64,000 bases of DNA from Shewanella piezotolerans WP3 (GCF_000014885.1 NC_011566.1:1798001-1862000); one strand, 5' to 3'. Positions 44,295 through 54,161 are shown, counted from the first letter of the stretch. The notes: generated by a model from the sequence alone, not told the origin. Numbers and translations: made by a program.

Positions 44295-46181
44295 ATGGCT
44301 ACAAAAGAAAACTATACTCAGCCTGTAATAGAGATGGAGCAAGTATTAAAGCAGCTGCAGAGCTGCTCGCCGTTACAGGTCAGCAAACAATTAATTAATT
44401 TGGAACTGCATGACCAACGAGAGTCTCTTGAGGTTATGGCGACGATTTATGACGAATTTGAACAGGGCAGTAATGTCACTGATGAGTTGGTCAAGCCGTT
44501 AGTGTTGAACATGTTAGATGGCTTGCTCAGCATCAAGAAACTCGGATTAAAACAGCGAGGCATTACAGCGACTCGTCTGGTTAACGAAATAGATAGCTTT
44601 AGCTATAACAATGCAGCCATGACAGGTAATGACTTGCATCTCGATAAGCAACGCCTCGATGCAGATACCGCAGCCCATCAAGATGATAAAGGTCGTTATG
44701 TCCGCGATAAGGCTGAGGCTGGCGCTAACACTCCAGACAATTATATGGAGGATGTAGGCAAGAAAAAGGCTTACACCAAAGCCTATTTTGCCAGCCAACA
44801 GTCGAAAGATGAGAAGAAGACGGTATACAGTGAGCTCGAGGTCAATGATAAGGGGGAGCGAAAACAGCTCCGAAGAAATTCACAACACTATCAGGCTGAA
44901 CTGGACGCGAAAGGATTAAGTGCTGTAGAGCGAACCTATAATGCGGACCATAACTTACCACTTAAACACCTTTTCGATGAATATAAAAGCTCTAAAGCCT
45001 TGTCAGTGAGTGATCTTAGAGAGGCGGCTGGCAGCGCCGATAATTTCGATATCATCAGCCAGAAGGTGAATAAGATTAAGTTAGACTCTAGCTGGTCTGA
45101 GTTAAAGCATAAGCGTGACAGCTTGAAGGCAAAATCTAAGCTCACCGCAGCAGAGAAGCAAACATTGGACAGCTTGGAGTCCCATGTCAATCAAGCGACT
45201 TGGGATAACGCTCTGGCACGAGAAGCTGAAGCTCGTAGCGCGGTAGAGTCACACTTGAATCAGAAAGTGGTCGGTAAGCTAATATCGGATCCTAAGCTAG
45301 TTAAAAACGCAGCGGCAGATGCAGGAAAGAGAGCAAAGGACGATCTTGTTGACTCCGGCGTGGGTGAACTCATTATCCTAGTGGTTAAAACGGTCAGTTT
45401 TGAACTGAAGGATATGTTTCAAAATGGCATTACACATGGCACAGGTTGCTCATCGAGCACAGAAGCGTTTGGCGTTAGAATGCGTCGAGCGCTTAAATAT
45501 ATTAGCAACAATTTACTTAATATTAGCCTGGGAAGCCTTAAGGATGCGGCGGCAAACTTCGTAAAGTATCTGCTTAATGCCATTGTTGAGATGTTTGTTG
45601 GAATATTAAAAAAAGCCTTGAAAGTCATCACCGAAGGTTTCAATGCAATCTTGGCTTCGATCAAAATATTAATGGGAGAGTCTTCTGCAGCAGAGAAAGC
45701 GGATTCTATTACCAAGCTACTTGCCGCTACGGTCGTCACTTATATAGGTTTCGCTTTCGAAGAATCAGTGCTTGGTTTTATTAATAAGCTGCCTTTTGGT
45801 GATGTGCTATCCGATGCTGTCATGGTGATATTGACTGGCATAGCCTCTACGGTGGTTGTTTGGCTGCTGGATAAAATGGATCTGTTTTCAGTACAGGACG
45901 AGAAGCGAGCCGCTCGAGTCAAGGAGATCTTTGATATGCGTATTCGTCAAATCAAGGAAAACACCGACGCATTTGAGACCGCCGCATTGCAAACGCTGAC
46001 TAACAACAAGTTGCAATTTCGTCAGATATCGGAGTCTATGAGTCAGGCAATAGAGAACGATAACAACGTGAATAGCAGCGTCTATGCCATGGCTGAATTT
46101 ATGCAGATAGAGTTAAAAATCAGCACTACGGATGATTTTATGCACCTGCTGGATTCTCAAGAACCTTTGGTAGTGTGCTAG
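44295..46181 (+). CDS. Large protein with hydrophobic C-terminal half, fourth gene of TerB operon
   Basis: 628 residues. Residues 1-330 are hydrophilic, charged, and helical. From about 350 come amphipathic and membrane-like helices, including LKDAAANFVKYLLNAIVEMFVGILKKALKVI, ITKLLAATVVTYIGFAFEESVLGFI and VILTGIASTVVVWLLD, then a soluble tail. The plan resembles pore-forming or membrane-remodelling proteins, but I recognise no family. It follows the third gene by 12 bases and is ended by a strong terminator. Confidence 0.75.
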   Translation: MATKENYTQPVIEMEQVLKQLQSCSPLQVSKQLINLELHDQRESLEVMATIYDEFEQGSNVTDELVKPLVLNMLDGLLSIKKLGLKQRGITATRLVNEIDSFSYNNAAMTGNDLHLDKQRLDADTAAHQDDKGRYVRDKAEAGANTPDNYMEDVGKKKAYTKAYFASQQSKDEKKTVYSELEVNDKGERKQLRRNSQHYQAELDAKGLSAVERTYNADHNLPLKHLFDEYKSSKALSVSDLREAAGSADNFDIISQKVNKIKLDSSWSELKHKRDSLKAKSKLTAAEKQTLDSLESHVNQATWDNALAREAEARSAVESHLNQKVVGKLISDPKLVKNAAADAGKRAKDDLVDSGVGELIILVVKTVSFELKDMFQNGITHGTGCSSSTEAFGVRMRRALKYISNNLLNISLGSLKDAAANFVKYLLNAIVEMFVGILKKALKVITEGFNAILASIKILMGESSAAEKADSITKLLAATVVTYIGFAFEESVLGFINKLPFGDVLSDAVMVILTGIASTVVVWLLDKMDLFSVQDEKRAARVKEIFDMRIRQIKENTDAFETAALQTLTNNKLQFRQISESMSQAIENDNNVNSSVYAMAEFMQIELKISTTDDFMHLLDSQEPLVVC

Positions 46182-46210
46182 ATTACTGGGTAATTAGGGC
46201 TTATAACGAC

Positions 46211-46240
46211 AATAAGGGTAGCTTACAAGCTACCCTTATT
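46211..46240. terminator. Bidirectional terminator after TerB operon
   Basis: AATAAGGGTAGCTT (46211-46224) is exactly complementary to AAGCTACCCTTATT (46227-46240), followed by TAGTTT; it also faces the convergent glutaredoxin-like gene. Confidence 0.8.
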
Positions 46241-46264
46241 TAGTTTAACTATACGCTTTGATGT

Positions 46265-46621
46265 TTAAGCAAATTTCTTATCTAAGAAGCCGATGATCTC
46301 AGATGATTCATACATCCAAGTTGCTTTCCCTTCATCTTCAATTTTTAAACAAGGAACTTGAAGTTTACCACCTTCGGTAAGCAGGGTGTTCTTATGTGGT
46401 TCTTGTTTCGCATCAAGGGTGACAATGTTGAGGCCTTGGCGACGTAATGACCGGCGTACCTTCACACAAAACGGACAAGCCTTGTATTCATAGATAGTCA
46501 TGTTTTTAGTGACGTCATCTATCTTTTGCTGCTCAGCGATAGGGCGCTTGAGCTTTTTTGGTGCAAAAATAAAGTTTAAAAACAAAATGATCCGACCTAG
46601 TACCCAACGAATAACAAACAT
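46265..46621 (-). CDS. Membrane-anchored glutaredoxin/GST-N-like protein
   Basis: 118 residues. A hydrophobic N-terminus (WVLGRIILFLNFIFAP) precedes a thioredoxin-fold domain from about residue 40: YEYKACPFCVKVRRSL carries the CPFC redox motif, and GKLQVPCLKI holds the cis-Pro. The C-terminal part fits glutaredoxin. Orientation of the domain is probably cytoplasmic. ATG 46621. Confidence 0.85.
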   Translation of the reverse strand: MFVIRWVLGRIILFLNFIFAPKKLKRPIAEQQKIDDVTKNMTIYEYKACPFCVKVRRSLRRQGLNIVTLDAKQEPHKNTLLTEGGKLQVPCLKIEDEGKATWMYESSEIIGFLDKKFA

Positions 46622-46699
46622 TTACTGCCCTTAATGTGTTTTGGTTCGAAAGGATTTTACCCTATGCTTTGCAGCGTTAACAGCTTTGATTAGAAATCG

Positions 46700-47347
46700 T
46701 TATCTAGGGGGATTTTCAATCAAGCTTGGAGCGCCGTAGACCAGCAAATTTTTCCCTACCTGCAATAAAGCATCGTTATCTGCACACAAATAGGTGCGAC
46801 TTTTTAGCAGGTTAAGTTGTTGCTGAAACTCACTATCTATTAGTTGGTCTTGGGTCACATGGGGCACAAATTGAAAGTCAACCAGGTTTAGGGCGCTCAA
46901 AGCGGATTGCTGGTCAGTTACCTTATCGCCGCAAAGCGCAGCACTGGCTATCGATGGCGTTAATAACATTGCCCCGGCGCTGACACCAACGATGGCTCCG
47001 CCATTTTCTACAAAGGCTTGGAATACGGCAATGAGCTTACGCTGTTTTACTGCTTGTAAAAACCGCTGGGTATCTCCGCCTGACAAGTGAATGACGTCAC
47101 AGTCTAATAGTGCATTAAGCGCCGTTTGAGTAAACTCAGACTCCAGCTCTAAATAGACGCTCATCTGTACATTTAGCTTTCGATATAGTTGCTGAGTTTG
47201 CGAAAAATACTCTCGTTTAGGATCGGGAGCTGAGGCGATATAACCCACTTTGGGCTTAGTAGCCGCTACCTCGCTAAGTAAGCGACTTATTACTATCAAC
47301 GCATTTGGTGAGGAAGGCTGGCTTAACAAGGCTAAAATCATCGTCAT
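46700..47347 (-). CDS. Peptidase S51-like (type 1 glutamine amidotransferase fold) protein
   Basis: 215 residues. The nucleophile elbow is GVSAGAM in GGAIVGVSAGAMLL, and HLSGGDTQRFLQAV matches the PepE/cyanophycinase-type S51 fold. Family members are alpha-aspartyl dipeptidases or proteins of unknown role. ATG 47347 (or 47341). No partner gene. Confidence 0.8.
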   Translation of the reverse strand: MTMILALLSQPSSPNALIVISRLLSEVAATKPKVGYIASAPDPKREYFSQTQQLYRKLNVQMSVYLELESEFTQTALNALLDCDVIHLSGGDTQRFLQAVKQRKLIAVFQAFVENGGAIVGVSAGAMLLTPSIASAALCGDKVTDQQSALSALNLVDFQFVPHVTQDQLIDSEFQQQLNLLKSRTYLCADNDALLQVGKNLLVYGAPSLIENPPR

Positions 47348-47472
47348 TCCATTGAATGTGTACTCTGTTAATGGTAAATACTATCTGTGGAAAACCAATA
47401 AATACAGTGTAGTTATTTGAAATGATTAAATTAATCCAAGAAAAGGGTCAAATTAATGGTTGTGCTGATAAT

Positions 47473-47502
47473 AAAAAGGCACCTGAACGGGCGCCTTTTT
47501 TT
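47473..47502 (-). terminator. Terminator after DUF748 gene
   Basis: AAAAAGGC (from 47473) pairs with the GCCTTTTT ending at about 47500, around a G/C-rich stem base and loop; the A-run on the left is the T-run on the minus strand. Confidence 0.75.
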
Positions 47503-47521
47503 AATATTAGCCGTTTAAGGG

Positions 47522-50500
47522 TTAATTGGCGGTTAGGGTCAATAGAGCCTGACTGGCACCTGTGTTTAGGTTGACTCGGCTATCGAGTAAAAATACTCTC
47601 TCTGGTGCTACGGTTTTATTGTTTGCTAAGAAAGTTTTAACGGCAGCTGCTCTTTGTTGAGCCAAATTCCCTAGTGCATCATCAGAGATCCGTTGTGCAC
47701 TGAGGCTAAAATTATACAGCGCAATGTGCCAACGAGTAGCCAACTCTTCATCAGTCAGAGCATTATCACCTTGATGTTCGGCTTCTATTGCGGTTTTAAC
47801 ATCAATAGCAGGGCTGGCAAGCTCAGTTTCATAAAGTAACTTTAACGCATCAGACAGGGGGCCGCTTGTTGGATAGGTGCTGGCGGTTAGCCCTGTTGGA
47901 AGCTGCTCTGGTTCGAGTTGTGCAAGTTGTGCTAATTTCTGGCTCAGTTGTACTTCTGATAAGGCGCGGTTGTCGTCGGCTACATTGACTGCGCCCTCAA
48001 CATTGAGCATAAGCATTGGTCTATCTGCTAAGCCTTTGGCGAGTTGCCCTAAGGTTTCTTGGGCCTTGTCGCTAAGCTGACTGCTGCCTGCGCTAAAGTT
48101 CACTTTATCAAGTTCATCATCGTCAGCGCCTAGCAAGTTTGCTAATAGTGAGAAGGGCGCTGTTACGGCTTTGGTGATTACGTTGGTAAACGCAGTCATT
48201 ACAATACTGCCAAAGCTAAAACTTGGCTCATCTAAGTCGCCTGAAACCTGTAGACCTAGATCAATTACTCCATGCCTGTCTTGTAACAGAGCAATCGCAA
48301 GGGTTACCGGTAATGTGGTCGCTAAGCTACTATCACTGGGTTTGCCCAGTTCGAGTTGATCTACGACTAAATGGTTGTCACCGACTAATTGATTATTCTC
48401 TAGCCGATAATTTAGTGCTAACGACAGCTGACCTTTATCTATGTAGTAACCCGCATAAGTGCCTGAATACGGATTTACAGAGGTGAGTTCTACATGTTTG
48501 AACGCCAGTGCTAGGTCTAAAAATGGTTGTTCCAATAATGGGTTTATATCGCCTTTTAATGTCACTGGTGCGTAGCGATCGATCTTTCCCTGTATATCGA
48601 CTGAAGCAGCTTTTTTGCTAGATGAAGACAGTTGGGTTATCTGGCCATTAAGCTGTTCGATGCTTGCGGCAAAGTTTGGTGTTAATGAGTTATCGGCGAA
48701 GAAGGTTGACCCCTCTTGAATACTAATTTTATTGATACTGATAGCCATCGCAGCGGCTACTTGGTTGTTGTTATCTGTGGTCGGTTTGGTGACTTTAACA
48801 GTGGTTGCAGTTTGTGTATTTTGCTCAGTCGGTAAGCTTAACTCAGTGGCAGGGGGACTTACCATTAGCTCGCCAAAGTTGGTGCTTTTATCTTCAGCAA
48901 TAATGATGCGACCGTATGGTTGCTCTAGCATTATGTGGTCTATTTCAACGCTATTGGCCGCTTTATCGAAGCCAATGGCATTAATATCGACATTTTTCCA
49001 TTTTAATAGTGTCTTCTTTTGCACTGTGTCTTTTACAAGCAGGTGGCTAATATTCAACGCGCCATTGTAGCTAACTTGGTCAGCCTCATTGTTGAGCTCT
49101 AAATTACCTTCTGTTGACAATAACCCCTGCTTTAAGTCGATATTGATGTAAGGGCTAAGGTAATCTTGGAATTGGTTTAAACCGAGATTTGATAGCTGTA
49201 TTTGGCTCAGCACATTTTGCTGTTTAATATCAATGCTGCCATCTGCAGATAAGGATCCTTGTTGATTGATATTAAGTGACAGTTGGTAATCAATAGGGCT
49301 GGATAGATCGGCATTGATTTTGCCTGTGTGCAATTTGACGTCACTTATCCGCCAAAGTGTCTCTTGGGTGATAATTTTTTCAGTCAGGTTCACTTGGTAG
49401 TTTTCAATGTCGACCCCGTTTAATACCGCTGTCCAAGGTAAGCTTTGTGCTTCCTTATCTGCATTATCCACAACGTCGTCTTGTTGTTGCTTAGGTTCGG
49501 CTGTCGTCGCTAATTTTGGCTCGAATAGCTTTTCTAGGTTGCTGCCTTTTTGATTGAGAGTGGTATTTACAACTAAGCCTTGAGAGCTAATTTTATCAGC
49601 GCTAATGGATTGATGATTTAAATCAAACTCAATCCCCTCAATAGCAAAGATAGGTAAGCTGGCAACTGTTATCTTGTCATCAATCAGCGTAAGGTCTTCA
49701 AACTTGATTAAGCCTTCATTGGTAGTGACTTGAAAATAGTCATTCTTCTCTTCTAGGCGATACTGGCTGTCGACACTTAATCTCCCCGAGGCTAAATTGG
49801 CAATAAATTGTTTATCAATAAAAGACCAAAACTGTGGCAGTTGAATATCGGTCAATTGAATATCACCCACAATAGAAAGCGGTTCGAGTTGCACAACCCC
49901 TTGAGTGGAAATCTCTCCACCATTATTACCCACAAAATGAATAGCGTATTGGTTGCTTTGCTCTTCCTGTTTGCTTTGCATCGACATTGATAATGCATTT
50001 TTTGAGTCAAATGACTTAATATTCAGGTTTACTTGAGGATAGCGTAACTTGCCTTCGGTGATGTTATCGATAAAGCTAAGGTTAGCATCAACAATTGCCA
50101 AATTTTCAACCATAAAGTGAGGCAGCCCTGTTGCAGGCTCTGATGTTCCCTCAGGCTGGCTGCTATTTTTCGCCAGAGTGTCTAATATATCGCTAAAATT
50201 GAAAGTTAATGAGTTATCGGTTTTGAGCCGCTCAACATTCAGTGAAGGATTTAATAATGTCACATCAGCAATACTGAAAGCGGTATTAAAAATAGAGTGC
50301 CAAAAGCGATATTCAAAAGTAAGTTGTTCAAATTCAACAAATTCGTCGCTGTTTAGGGTAGTCTTACTTTCCTGAATTTGAAATTGGTCAATCGTCATTT
50401 CAAAGGTAAAGGGGTTGATTCGAATATCATTCAAGATCACAGGGCGTTGCAGTAAATTCGACAGTTGTTGTGGTACTTGTTTAACTGCAATGTAGGGGAT

Positions 50501-50626
50501 TAGTAATCCTAAAATTGCGGTAAATACAAGGTACAGTGTGGCAGCTAACGTGAGTAAACGCAGGTAGCGAGGTAGTTGGCGAAATTTATCTCTAAATCCA
50601 ACGAGTGATTTTGGGACGATAGTCAT
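47522..50626 (-). CDS. DUF748-family AsmA-like envelope protein
   Basis: 1034 residues from ATG 50626 (AAGGTCAGT just upstream). ATG 50665 and TTG 50728 are possible longer starts. One N-terminal membrane helix (LLTLAATLYLVFTAILGLLIPYI), then a long beta-rich, repetitive periplasmic body with many short DUF748 repeats (VELEPLSIVGDIQLTDIQLP-type, HVELTSVNPYSGTYAGYYIDKGQL near 700). AsmA-like proteins are thought to bridge the envelope and move phospholipids. A C-terminal region resembles the OmpA-like peptidoglycan-contact style (QRAAAVKTFLANN). Confidence 0.85.
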   Translation of the reverse strand: MTIVPKSLVGFRDKFRQLPRYLRLLTLAATLYLVFTAILGLLIPYIAVKQVPQQLSNLLQRPVILNDIRINPFTFEMTIDQFQIQESKTTLNSDEFVEFEQLTFEYRFWHSIFNTAFSIADVTLLNPSLNVERLKTDNSLTFNFSDILDTLAKNSSQPEGTSEPATGLPHFMVENLAIVDANLSFIDNITEGKLRYPQVNLNIKSFDSKNALSMSMQSKQEEQSNQYAIHFVGNNGGEISTQGVVQLEPLSIVGDIQLTDIQLPQFWSFIDKQFIANLASGRLSVDSQYRLEEKNDYFQVTTNEGLIKFEDLTLIDDKITVASLPIFAIEGIEFDLNHQSISADKISSQGLVVNTTLNQKGSNLEKLFEPKLATTAEPKQQQDDVVDNADKEAQSLPWTAVLNGVDIENYQVNLTEKIITQETLWRISDVKLHTGKINADLSSPIDYQLSLNINQQGSLSADGSIDIKQQNVLSQIQLSNLGLNQFQDYLSPYINIDLKQGLLSTEGNLELNNEADQVSYNGALNISHLLVKDTVQKKTLLKWKNVDINAIGFDKAANSVEIDHIMLEQPYGRIIIAEDKSTNFGELMVSPPATELSLPTEQNTQTATTVKVTKPTTDNNNQVAAAMAISINKISIQEGSTFFADNSLTPNFAASIEQLNGQITQLSSSSKKAASVDIQGKIDRYAPVTLKGDINPLLEQPFLDLALAFKHVELTSVNPYSGTYAGYYIDKGQLSLALNYRLENNQLVGDNHLVVDQLELGKPSDSSLATTLPVTLAIALLQDRHGVIDLGLQVSGDLDEPSFSFGSIVMTAFTNVITKAVTAPFSLLANLLGADDDELDKVNFSAGSSQLSDKAQETLGQLAKGLADRPMLMLNVEGAVNVADDNRALSEVQLSQKLAQLAQLEPEQLPTGLTASTYPTSGPLSDALKLLYETELASPAIDVKTAIEAEHQGDNALTDEELATRWHIALYNFSLSAQRISDDALGNLAQQRAAAVKTFLANNKTVAPERVFLLDSRVNLNTGASQALLTLTAN

Positions 50627-50820
50627 ACTGACCTTAACTTCTTCTTTGATGAATGAGTACTTCATTTTTGCTAGCCCGTAACCCAAGGGGTAGAAACCTT
50701 TAGTGGTTACAAAAGCGTTACAAAGCAAAAATAGACTCCTATAATTTTAGCTACATTATTATAGAAATGCGCTTCAGATCATATTATTTTTTGTTACTAA
50801 TTGAGAAACAACGTTAGCCC

Positions 50821-51816
50821 ATGACAACTTTCTTTTTGGATGGCCAAGCTTTTGATTCCGATGAAAATGAATCGGTACTAGAGACCCTTATTCGCAGTGG
50901 AAATTCACTAAATTACTCCTGTAAGAAAGGAGCTTGTAAAACCTGTTTGCTGCAACATGTAGGCGGGGAGTTGTCCACGGGTTCCCAGCGAGGCTTAAGT
51001 GCTCGCCTTAAGGCTAACCATTATCTGTGCGCATGCCAGTGTATTCCTGCTGAAGGACTTAAGCTGAAAACGGTGCTTGAGCAAGACCTGTTTGTGTCGG
51101 CTCAATTAGTTGAGCGTATATTCATGACTGACAACATGATGAAACTCGTGGTGAAAGTTTCTGAAAACCTAAATTGTCTTGCGGGGCAATATATTAACCT
51201 TAGACGCTATGACGGTCTGACGCGCAGTTATGCCATTGCTAAAGTCGATGGCAATGTCATAGAGCTACATGTTAGCCGCAAGTACAATGGCCAATTGAGT
51301 GGTTGGTTATTTAATACTGCCAGTAACGGTGAACAACTGCTTATTCAAGGACCCTTAGGGCAATGTGTTTATAAGGCTGAGTATCAACAAGACAAGCTAA
51401 TTTTGATTGGTCATGGAGCTGGCATTGGCGCTGCAATGGGCATTGTTGAGCAGGCGTTGTCAATGTCACATCAAGCCGAGATTTACCTCTATCACGGTGC
51501 CCGAACCGTTGAAGAGCTATATCTGCAAAAGCGATGTTTATCGTTAATGTTAGCCCATAAAAACGTCCATTATCGGGCTTGTATTACCGCATCGGCTCAA
51601 ACTGACTTAACGGGTTTACGTTGCCAACAAGTCCAACCTTTCGAACTAGCAGCGCGTGAGCATCCAATCTCTCGGCACAATAGAGTGTTTCTTTGCGGTG
51701 AACCAGAAGCGGTTGTAAAAGCTCAGCAACAAGCATTTTTGGATGGGTTTGAGTATTCAAAAATTCATGTGTTGCCATTTGAATATAAAGATCTTCGTTC
51801 AGTGAAAAGAGGTTAA
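50821..51816 (+). CDS. Ferredoxin-NAD(P)H reductase with N-terminal 2Fe-2S domain
   Basis: 331 residues. Residues 1-80 are a plant-type 2Fe-2S ferredoxin, Cys ligands C34, C39, C42 and one of C70/C72 (SCKKGACKTC, YLCAC). Then an FAD domain (RRYDGLTRSYAIA) and an NAD(P) domain (LILIGHGAGIGAAMG; LCGEPEAV). It resembles reductase components of ring-hydroxylating oxygenases and of CDP-6-deoxyhexose dehydration, but no oxygenase is adjacent. Electron acceptor unknown. Confidence 0.9.
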   Translation: MTTFFLDGQAFDSDENESVLETLIRSGNSLNYSCKKGACKTCLLQHVGGELSTGSQRGLSARLKANHYLCACQCIPAEGLKLKTVLEQDLFVSAQLVERIFMTDNMMKLVVKVSENLNCLAGQYINLRRYDGLTRSYAIAKVDGNVIELHVSRKYNGQLSGWLFNTASNGEQLLIQGPLGQCVYKAEYQQDKLILIGHGAGIGAAMGIVEQALSMSHQAEIYLYHGARTVEELYLQKRCLSLMLAHKNVHYRACITASAQTDLTGLRCQQVQPFELAAREHPISRHNRVFLCGEPEAVVKAQQQAFLDGFEYSKIHVLPFEYKDLRSVKRG

Positions 51817-51823
51817 GCACGCC

Positions 51824-52204
51824 TTAGAGGCTTAAGTAACTAATTGCTGCGATTATCGCTCCCTGAGGGTCTTTTAACCAGCAAAAACGGCCAATGCCAA
51901 TGATATCTTCTGGACCAAATAGAATGGTCGCGCCCAGTTCATGAGCCTTTTCGGCAATAGCATCAACGTTTTCTACCGTGATGTATCCAGTCCAATTACT
52001 GGGCATGGCTGGCGCTGGACTTTGTGCAATACCACCAATATCGACGCCGTCGTTAATAATAATATGGTAGGGCGCATGGGCTACAACAATGGTCTTGAAT
52101 TTCCAGCCAAACACTTGGCTGTAAAAGGCCATGGCTTCTTTACTACTGCTAGCGGTTAACTCATGCCAGCTTAAAGAACCTGAATTGGCTGAGGTGGGTT
52201 TCAT
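51824..52204 (-). CDS. VOC-family (glyoxalase-like) protein
   Basis: 126 residues, one vicinal-oxygen-chelate domain: SGSLSWHELTASSSKEAMAFYSQVFGW then YITVENVDAIAEKAHELGATI and FCWLKDPQGAIIAAI. The metal-ligand His (WHEL) is present. Such short proteins are usually of unknown substrate; YdeM-like and antibiotic-resistance relatives exist. ATG 52204. Convergent to the ferredoxin reductase gene. Confidence 0.85.
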   Translation of the reverse strand: MKPTSANSGSLSWHELTASSSKEAMAFYSQVFGWKFKTIVVAHAPYHIIINDGVDIGGIAQSPAPAMPSNWTGYITVENVDAIAEKAHELGATILFGPEDIIGIGRFCWLKDPQGAIIAAISYLSL

Positions 52205-52513
52205 TGGTTTTCCTTGCTAGGAACTGCTCAAACAAGTGTAGCTTCTAACCTAGGAGTAAGAGTTAATATTGTGCAGTATTTGGCTCACTAAGATGTTCTA
52301 CATAACCTAAAGCATTGAAGTCGTTCGGCATGTTTGAGGTGCAGTGATTGAGTTGTCTGGCTATTAATTAAATAAGGAGATCTAGGTAGATAAATGTATT
52401 TCCCGATTGTTATCCTTATGGCAGATTTGGCGGTAATAGCATAATTCTATTGCCTAGTGAGTTTGCCTGCAGGTAACATAGCCCGTTTTCGATCATGCTT
52501 ACGGGGAATTAGC

Positions 52514-53221
52514 TTGAATAAAAGTGTTGTTACCAATTTAATTGCTGCGCTCGCAGTATTAGCCGGCTACTTATTAGCGCTGCCAATTCTTTTAACTGTT
52601 GGTTTATTCGCACTTTCAGGTGCGGTCACAAACTGGCTTGCTATTCATATGCTGTTTGAAAAAGTCCCAGGCCTCTATGGTTCAGGTGTGGTGCCTTCTC
52701 GCTTTGAAGAGTTTAAAGAAGGGATTGCTCATCTGATGATGAAGCAGTTTTTTACTGAAGAGAATATAGAACGATTTCTGTCGCAGCAGGGTAATGCTGA
52801 GAAGCATATCGACCTACAACCTGTAATTGAGAAGCTAGATCTGTCACCTGCATTTGATGCTTTAGTCAGCACTGTTTCACAGTCTTCACTCGGTGGTATG
52901 CTATCGATGTTTGGCGGTACCGATGCGATTGAACCCTTGCGCGAGCCATTTATGGAAAAAATGAAAACATCGCTTAGTGATATCTCTCAATCTGATCAAT
53001 TTTACGAGTTACTTAAAGCTGAGCTGGAACAGAGCAATGTTATCGACGATATGCGAGTGAAAATAGAGGATATTGTCAACCAACGTTTAAATGAATTAAC
53101 CCCGCAATTGGTCAAAGAGATAGTGCAGGACATGATCAAGAAGCATTTAGGTTGGTTAGTGGTTTGGGGCGGGATTTTTGGTGGCTTAATCGGTTTAGCC
53201 GCCGCGCTCGTTCAAGGCTAA
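52514..53221 (+). CDS. DUF445-family membrane protein
   Basis: 235 residues from TTG 52514, with GGGGAATTAGC upstream; the longer frame from GTG 52457 is less likely. N-terminal membrane segments (LIAALAVLAGYLLALPILLTVG), then the block ALSGAVTNWLAIHMLFE typical of DUF445, a soluble helical middle and a C-terminal membrane helix (WLVVWGGIFGGLIGLAAALV). Function unknown. Confidence 0.82.
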   Translation: MNKSVVTNLIAALAVLAGYLLALPILLTVGLFALSGAVTNWLAIHMLFEKVPGLYGSGVVPSRFEEFKEGIAHLMMKQFFTEENIERFLSQQGNAEKHIDLQPVIEKLDLSPAFDALVSTVSQSSLGGMLSMFGGTDAIEPLREPFMEKMKTSLSDISQSDQFYELLKAELEQSNVIDDMRVKIEDIVNQRLNELTPQLVKEIVQDMIKKHLGWLVVWGGIFGGLIGLAAALVQG

Positions 53222-53244
53222 TGGTTGTAGTTGTTATAGATTTT

Positions 53245-53269
53245 AAAGGAAGCTAAGGCTTCCTTTTTT
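53245..53269 (+). terminator. Terminator after DUF445 gene
   Basis: AAAGGAAGC (53245-53253) pairs with GCTTCCTTT (53258-53266) around TAAG, followed by T-run. Confidence 0.85.
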
Positions 53270-53350
53270 ATGGAGGAAATATACAGAGAGCATTCGGAAC
53301 GTGCTATGGTTTTATACCATAAAAGTATTCTTAGATACTGGGAGCAATGG

Positions 53351-53701
53351 ATGAGCCTACACCACACAATAAATTATTTGGAAATGCCTGTTAGAGATAT
53401 TCAATCCACAAAAGATTTTTTCAGCCAAGTATTCGGTTGGGAATTTGTTGATTATGGGCCTGAGTATAGTTGTTTTCTAAACGCTGGAATAACCGGCGGT
53501 TTCTATTTATCCACACAAGACTTCACGTTAGCGAAGGGCTCTCCTTTGTTGGTTATTTATTCAAATGAACTCGCTCAATCTTTACAAAAAGTCACCGATG
53601 CGGGTGGTACTATCAGTCAACCTATATTCGAGTTTCCAGGTGGAAGAAGGTTTCACTTTTTAGATCCCAATGGCAACGAGTATGCGATTTGGTCTGAGTA
53701 G
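53351..53701 (+). CDS. VOC-family (glyoxalase-like) protein
   Basis: 116 residues from ATG 53351 (GGGAGCAATGG upstream); an upstream ATG at 53270 would place 27 residues with no homology-like pattern. A single VOC domain: LEMPVRDIQSTKDFFSQVFGWEFV, and HFLDPNGNEYAIWSE with the terminal Glu ligand. The substrate is unknown. It precedes the isomerase gene on the same strand by 35 bases, so they may be co-transcribed. Confidence 0.83.
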   Translation: MSLHHTINYLEMPVRDIQSTKDFFSQVFGWEFVDYGPEYSCFLNAGITGGFYLSTQDFTLAKGSPLLVIYSNELAQSLQKVTDAGGTISQPIFEFPGGRRFHFLDPNGNEYAIWSE

Positions 53702-53736
53702 CGACAACAATAAAATTAAAATAAGAAGGGCTGAAT

Positions 53737-54081
53737 ATGCCACATTGTGTTATTGAATACGCTAAACCATTAAAGCACGTTATTTCAATCGAAGCCTTGG
53801 TAGAGGCTACACATCAAGCCTTGATTGATTCGCAATTATTTGAATCGCATGCCGTTAAAACACGTGCCCATGGGGTCGAACACTTCCGAGTTGGTGAAGA
53901 TCAAGATAATACCTTTGTGCACATTCATACGGCCATAATGCCTGGTAGAACTGATGAGCAAAAAGCGCTGCTACTTGAACGAGTATTTGAGGCTATTTCA
54001 CTCATCACCAATACTGTGAGCAGCGTGACGATGGAAATAGTTGATATTAATAAGCAGTCTTATATTAAGATAATTAACTAA
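53737..54081 (+). CDS. 5-carboxymethyl-2-hydroxymuconate delta-isomerase family protein
   Basis: 114 residues, tautomerase-like. Starts MPHCVIEYA with the catalytic Pro expected at position 2 (proline becomes the N-terminus after Met removal). Such enzymes act in homoprotocatechuate degradation, but no other gene of that pathway is near, so the role here may differ. TAAGAAGGGCTGAAT precedes ATG. Followed by a terminator. Confidence 0.82.
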   Translation: MPHCVIEYAKPLKHVISIEALVEATHQALIDSQLFESHAVKTRAHGVEHFRVGEDQDNTFVHIHTAIMPGRTDEQKALLLERVFEAISLITNTVSSVTMEIVDINKQSYIKIIN

Positions 54082-54103
54082 ATGCTTATAACCTTAGATA
54101 TAG

Positions 54104-54131
54104 AAAGCCACTCTTAGGGAGTGGCTTTTTT
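54104..54131 (+). terminator. Intrinsic terminator after isomerase gene
   Basis: AAAGCCACTC (54104-54113) pairs with GAGTGGCTTT (54119-54128) around TTAGG, then TTTT. Confidence 0.85.
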
Positions 54132-54161
54132 GATGTTGTTTGGCAGACAATCTAATTGGTA

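Noticed and set aside
53270..53350. N-terminal extension of the VOC gene from ATG 53270
   Set aside because: It starts right after the upstream terminator and encodes no VOC-like sequence; ATG 53351 has its own ribosome site.
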